From: Mesaphorura yosii
Lineage: Eukaryota > Arthropoda > Collembola > Poduromorpha > Tullbergiidae
Direction: 5' to 3'
DNA: 64,000 nucleotides
NCBI GenBank assembly: GCA_009869945.1
Contig: WIXG01000167.1
Coordinates: 103,004-167,003 of the forward strand
Made by a program: the position numbers and the translations under genes. Under the pieces are notes generated by a model. That model was given only the letters and a program-made list of their open reading frames with translations. It had not been told where the DNA came from and made no database searches. Position 1 is the first letter of the stretch. Each line of letters opens with the position of its first letter. Of this stretch, positions 60,485-64,000 are shown in pieces.

Positions 60485-62985
60485 AATGGGCCAACACGAG
60501 TGTGGGGTGCCAAATCTGAAGTGCGAGACAATTCACAAGACACTTTGCCTTTCCTGTCGCAAACAACTTTGCGTTGCGCTACACGATTTGCTATTCAATA
60601 AGAATCAGTTTGTAAATTGTCGTTCAGGAATTGAGTAACTTCTGAGGAATCTTACGAAGTTAAAATCCAGGCGCTCTCGAAGGTGAGTGGAAGTGGAAGC
60701 TGAAATCTGCTTTCAGCGCCGTTTTGAAGTATAAAATGGGCGAGTGCCCGGCATGGCAGCTGCGGTGATATTCTAAGGAGCAAAGCAAATAATAACTGTT
60801 ATTATTGCCATTGCTTCAGTTCATCAGCTGCCTTGCCATAATTTCAGTCTCTTCCTTTTGTGCTCCTTCTGTTACTGCTTCCACATAATGATTCCTTTCT
60901 TTTTATTACGGCCGTGATGGCGTCAATTGTAGTGAATAGCAGTAGCGAAGCGAATCGTGTCAATCGCAGCGCTTCTTGACTGCCTCCGCGCGAGAGATCC
61001 GACTTAAGCAGAGAACAGGGAAGAAAAATGGGTGAGACTGAAAATAAGGAAGAGGAATTTCTCTCATATTATTTTTTGCAACATGCAAAATTCTATGCCT
61101 GGCACAAGAAAAGTTCCGCTGCCTGCTCTTGCTCCTCATTCAGCGATTTGCGTTCGCATACGCCGTAATCGTAATCGCCTATCGCCATCACACTGCCACG
61201 CTGCCAGTCATTGTCTTAGACGTTATTACTATTCTGCGAGCCATTTTATATGATTCCTGGGCCTGGTACATGCTGCAAGCAAGCTGACAGACAGCAATAA
61301 TCATTCTGAAATTGGAGCAAGCACGTAGCACGCTGGTACTGTTTTCGGTGCACGGTGGTTTATTATTAGGTTTCCGCTGCCTGCATTTTCATCCGCCTCC
61401 TTGGCTTTTATGATGCGATGCGGCGAAAGGTGGATAAAAGCGCGACTGCCAGCGAGGCGAATGAGAGGGAGCAGTGAACGGTGAGAATATTTTTGGGTTT
61501 GAAGGAAAGCTGAACCTCAAACACATGTTTAGCCCATTCACGCATCGGGAAAACAAGATTGGGTCTGAGGATTAGCTATTTCTATTTTTCTGAGCAACTG
61601 GATTGAGCTTGACTGAGAGAAAGTGTTGGCACTACTGGAGTAATGAAAATATTCAAGAAAACGAAAACAGATATCAGCAGTCTGTGCCATGCATTTAAAT
61701 GAAATGACTGCGTTGAGCAGTATTTGAAAGCCGCCGCATGTCAGTTTCGTATTTTGGCCTGCAAACCCACATTTGTTTAAAGAGAAAGAAAGCAATGTCT
61801 CAGCACGTGAAGAATTAGAAAGTGAAAAATGACAGAGTAGACTTTTCGCTGCTGCTTTTAATTATGCGTGCGTTTAATGCGTCAATGCATGCAACTTGTG
61901 CTAAGCCTACGACTACGTCTCATTGCTTGTGCTTGGCAGTCGACTATAGATTATGTTATGCATTGGCATCTCTAGAAAGCATTGGGCGTGTGATTCCCCA
62001 ATGTCCGCCGATCCTCCTAAGGCGTCTTTGGCACAGACGCAGATTCACTCCATTGTTTGATAAGGAACTTAGCTCTTGCATTTGCCAAACACATGATTTT
62101 AATGGCTGGGAGCTAAAGTCGTATATTTCGGGAGTTCAATGGTCGTGGAGGATTGAACTTCTGTAACTCTGAAGCGTTTCATCTTTGTTAATTCTTAACG
62201 CGGCAGCTGCGGAACGAAAAGAAAGCGTGGCATACATTCAAGTCTTTGCCCAGCAAATTGAAAGCAAATTTCTTCCCTCTTTCTTCTAGTGGTTTGCGGT
62301 TTCACGCGTTTTGTTGCTTTAATGTAATGAATAAATTCGTTAGCCTTTCTTCGCCCTTTAAGTGGATGTGAGGACGACGCGATGTCTTTCTCTTTGTTGT
62401 ATGAAAAGAAAATGCCATGACAGGGCCCGACTTCAAAGAGATTGAATGAAGACAGAAGAGAAAGCACGTAGGCCAGACAATTCGGGTCGCTCATTCTTGT
62501 TGTTCCGCTGAATTCGTGTGTACAAGTGAAAATGTCAAGTGCAGACATAAATTACGTGTACACGGCCCACTTAAAGTACATTTCGGACGGGAGGATGTAA
62601 ATGAATTATTTAATGGTCACCGAACTGTGCGAAAATGGGAGACAGGAAGCTGGAGCAGAAAATTGATGAACCCATTCTGTCGTCCGTCATGTGTATGGCG
62701 TATGTATTGTGTGCTTGATCATACGTGGGAAATGCGCTGTTCTCAGGCTCTAGTTGAATAATTGACATTTACTCATGTAACAGCAGTATTCTTCGGGTTT
62801 ATGAATCTCGCCAAAAGTCTTCGCCATATGGCATGAACGTGATGACTGCAAACACACATCCATGAATTTAAACTTCGACAATGAAGTCATCGAGTCTGTC
62901 TCGCGAATTTTACAAACTTTGTTCCTGCGCCTGAACTGGAATTGGCCAACCGTAGAAGTGCAAGCACACAAGGTTGATTTCTGAG

Positions 62986-62991
62986 TTTATT
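62986..62991 (-). terminator. Probable poly(A) signal of IF gene
   Basis: AATAAA on the minus strand, about 540 bp after the IF stop codon, and the first canonical signal I see downstream. The stretch 62992-63527 would then be 3' UTR; no other feature is seen in it. Confidence 0.4.
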
Positions 62992-63527
62992 TCCAACTGT
63001 CAATAACATGTATAACAACTCAGTAATTCAGTAACTTACAAGTATAAAAGGTCAAAGGTGGTGGCTTTGCAGTAACCGGTACTATTAATTAACCTTAGCA
63101 AAAGGGGATAAGCTTTCCAAAGTGAGGCTAGTTTGGCGATCGAAGTTCTTCTAAACTAACTCAGTGCTAAAAGTCATCTAATGAAAGCCAGCCGGGTAAT
63201 TTAAACTGTCAGCTTGGACTGGTATGGCATTTATGGGGTTTGAGAGTTAGGCATCCACTCCAAAGTTTAAACTAATTCTGTAGTTTTTAGTTTAAAAAAG
63301 ATTTCAAGAAAGTTTAAACGGCAGTTGTGTGCACCACTTCAATCCAATGCTCTTTGTATGAAAGCGCAGTCTATCCCTTATCTAAATATTCAATCAAGCA
63401 TCTCATCCAATCTGAATCTGGCGCTAAATAAAATTCTTTGCTCTGCGAAATTATACACTAATAAAATCAGCTAACTTAACCCCGTAAAAATAACTGTGCT
63501 GTAATTGTTGACATGTGCCAATGAATT

Positions 63528-64000
63528 CTAAACTCGTGTATTGGACGTTCTAACTTTCTGGAACGATTTTGATTCACTAGAGGTGGTCCTTCTGGTCTTT
63601 GGATCGTACCTTTCGTTCAGGGCTGCCAATCTGATAGAAAATATTTATCAAGTTAGAGATGCTGGAGGGATTTTAAATTCTCTGCCAATACTTGTGTTTT
63701 AGTGTCTTACCTGCGTTCTTCGCCCTCCAGCAGCATGTGATAAGTAGCGATTTCATTGTCAAGTGCAACTTTGGTATCCCACAAGTCCTGATACTCTTGA
63801 ATCAGGACCTCCTTATCACCTCGGAGTCCGTCGTTCTCCAGCTCCTTGTTCTTCAGGTCTCGCAAGTAGTTCTCGCGATCTGAGGCCAGCTTCTTCTCCA
63901 ACTCGCGAATGATTTGCTGCAACCCGTAATTCTCACCCTCCAGAGTTGACAACTTTTGCAGGGCAGCGTTTGCTTGATCGGCGACGTTGTTAAGTTCTCG
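63528..64000 (-). CDS. Intermediate-filament protein, C-terminal exons (partial)
   Basis: The 3' end of a gene that continues past 64000. The upstream exon (64000..63711) codes for the end of the coiled-coil rod (coil 2B): heptad-rich sequence leading to [20 protein letters not shown] and LLEGEE, the hallmark IF rod-termination motif. It ends in phase 2 at a GTAAGA donor. After a 80-bp intron (acceptor TTTTCTATCAG), the last exon (63630..63528) adds a 33-residue Ser/Thr/Arg/Lys-rich tail ending TSNTRV and a TAG. There is no nuclear localisation signal, lamin-tail (Ig-fold) domain or CaaX box, so this looks like a cytoplasmic IF protein such as springtail isomin rather than a lamin. A possible donor inside the last exon (AACGAAAG-GTACGA) means a longer alternative tail cannot be excluded. 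Confidence 0.85.

Larger units (their letters stand above)
43720..62985. other. 19-kb region without a supported gene
   Basis: Probably the next dpr-like intron and/or intergenic DNA. I looked for the second Ig exon of a Dpr protein on the plus strand and for minus-strand exons with signal peptides and found none I can defend. Content: numerous GAGAAAG motifs on both strands, CCTTG repeats, a TTTCG repeat at 60464-60484, a GC-richer patch at 56540-56830 open in two minus frames, and a 61-codon plus-strand ORF at 57606-57791. Confidence 0.4.

Noticed and set aside
1-64000. CRISPR array, bacterial operons, rRNA genes or an intact retrotransposon
   Set aside because: No regularly spaced repeats, Shine-Dalgarno-linked gene strings, rRNA-like sequence, or reverse-transcriptase or integrase motifs were seen. 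The DNA is eukaryotic with spliced genes.

Overview
The window is animal (eukaryotic) nuclear DNA. Coding exons are short and separated by GT-AG introns of about 57-98 bp, and minus-strand genes carry AATAAA poly(A) signals. Long stretches are non-coding. Two genes point to an arthropod: an Ig-domain receptor exon pair of the Dpr (defective proboscis extension response) type, and an alanine/valine/proline-rich cuticle protein. At the right edge is the 3' end of an intermediate-filament (IF) gene whose C-terminus stops after a short basic tail, with no lamin tail or CaaX box. Cytoplasmic IF proteins are very unusual in arthropods and are known from springtails (isomin), so a springtail (Collembola) is my best guess. 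That is inference, not proof.

Layout. 1-310: end of a minus-strand two-exon gene for a 76-residue single-pass membrane microprotein. 490-3490: tandem minus-strand array of four intact genes and one pseudogene encoding secreted proteins that share a six-cysteine domain, C-x8-C-x3-C-x17/18-C-x7-CC. In every intact member a phase-1 intron lies just before the domain. In the largest gene the domain is fused to a helical N-terminal region. 4736-5316: four-exon cuticle protein gene. 8630-9350: two-exon secreted histidine-rich protein. 9754-14037: three weak minus-strand gene candidates, plus a repeat element with inverted subterminal motifs (10641-11213). 14.1-30.9 kb: no gene I can support. 30981-43719: 5' part of a plus-strand dpr-like gene, with an 11.8-kb intron splitting the first Ig domain; two or three weak antisense gene fragments lie in that intron. 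43.7-63 kb: no supported gene; probably further dpr intron or intergenic DNA. 62986-64000: 3' end of the IF gene.

The region of greatest interest is the six-cysteine array: small secreted, disulfide-rich proteins made by tandem duplication, with one decayed copy and one fusion. I recognise the repeated motif but cannot assign a function. All gene models come from reading splice sites and frames by eye, with no transcript support.
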